Source of the DNA: Argyresthia goedartella
Lineage: Eukaryota; Arthropoda; Insecta; Lepidoptera; Argyresthiidae
NCBI GenBank assembly: GCA_949825045.1
Contig: OX463814.1
Coordinates: 36,784,383-36,848,382, forward strand
Length of the DNA stretch: 64,000 bases
Reading direction: 5' to 3'
The translations under genes and the position numbers were made by a program. Of this stretch, positions 63,677 to 64,000 are shown piece by piece. The notes under the pieces were generated by a model that worked only from the letters and a program-made list of their open reading frames with translations, was not told where the DNA came from and did no database searches. Every line of letters begins with the position of its first letter. The first letter of the stretch is position 1.

Positions 63677-64000
63677 ACGTAACAATGGCACGGGTAGTAT
63701 GCTAAGGTCATCAACAGGTAGTGATTCACAGTCATCAAAAAAATTTAAAACAGGTGAACATGTGGTGCAATTTATTGATACAATAAGAATATTTCATCAG
63801 AATATTTGTGGTATCTCTAACAAACGTGACGACTTAATAGTTTATCTCAATTCACTAGAAGAAATTCCAACCTATGTATGCATAAGCGAACATTTTTTAA
63901 ATGAGTCATCGGCGGCAGTTTTTAGCTTAGATACCTATATTGTTGCTGACAGTAATGTACGAAAGGGCAAAAAGAGAGGCGGTTCACTTATTCTATGTCA
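63654..64000 (+). CDS. Copy G ORF2, start of APE endonuclease (partial at window end)
   Basis: ATG at 63654 opens a frame that overlaps ORF1 by 23 bases and stays open to the edge. It reads MKRFFVNKRNNGTGSMLRSS, a Ser-rich leader, then IRIFHQNICGISNKRDDLIV (the N-QG block), TYVCISEHFL (catalytic E) and GKKRGGSLILC. This equals the first third of the endonuclease of copy E (LVHQNIQGISSKLLELELYM). No lesion in the visible part. The overlap suggests coupled translation of ORF2 from the element RNA. Confidence 0.85.
   Translation, partial: MKRFFVNKRNNGTGSMLRSSTGSDSQSSKKFKTGEHVVQFIDTIRIFHQNICGISNKRDDLIVYLNSLEEIPTYVCISEHFLNESSAAVFSLDTYIVADSNVRKGKKRGGSLILC

Larger units (their letters stand above)
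62871..64000 (+). mobile_element. Second retrotransposon of the copy E type (copy G), 5'-truncated, runs off the window
   Basis: Begins inside ORF1, immediately after copy F's linker, and continues into the ORF2 endonuclease at the window edge. Same orientation as F. Insertion of G into F explains why F is cut at its 3' side. Confidence 0.8.

Overview
The window looks like a piece of an insect chromosome, most probably lepidopteran. This is an inference. It rests on A+T-rich sequence, GT-AG introns, tRNA-derived SINEs, and BEL/Pao, RTE, CR1/Jockey-group and hAT elements in the mixture typical of moths and butterflies, plus a retrotransposon ORF1 whose C-terminal part resembles the baculovirus FP25K-type domain, as is known for lepidopteran elements. 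No bacterial operons, rRNA, CRISPR or convincing tRNA genes were seen.

Only one ordinary host gene is visible: a seven-exon, 520-residue organic cation transporter-like MFS protein (34601-39780, +). All its splice sites and phases agree. SINEs sit in its introns 1, 3, 4 and 6. Almost everything else is mobile DNA in layers.

Layout. 1-300: retrotransposon tail. 1690-3056: scrambled BEL/Pao fragments with a TA-flanked DNA transposon. 2962-4926: a 555-bp inverted duplication around an 855-bp centre. 6098-6725: a 121-bp tandem repeat. 7500-15787: a decayed BEL/Pao element whose integrase frame resumes after a 5-kb nest of three non-LTR retrotransposons; further down it is broken again by a hairpin insertion and by a SINE that itself carries a MITE. 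18211-21845: a nearly intact hAT transposon with an 8-bp target duplication. 22240-23465: a 5'-truncated non-LTR element. 27944-28910: a 22-copy, 44-bp minisatellite. 29500-32920: SINEs, a foldback element and a tandem array grown from a SINE head. 34115-39780: MITE, then the transporter gene. 39785-43195: retrotransposon debris and a perfect 30-bp hairpin. 43365-48600: a nearly full-length non-LTR retrotransposon on the minus strand with a coiled-coil/SGNH-like ORF1. 48845-59480: SINEs, MITEs, 3' ends of several families and a GC-rich minisatellite split around a young retrotransposon copy. 59475-64000: two plus-strand retrotransposon 5' halves, one with a PHD/coiled-coil/FP-like ORF1, the other with an SGNH-like ORF1 overlapping its ORF2.

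Nothing here is clearly a new cellular system. The points most worth a second look are the retrotransposon ORF1 architectures, the large inverted duplication, the SINE-head array, the hairpin insertion that copied its own flank, and the layered BEL insertion that can be dated by order of nesting.
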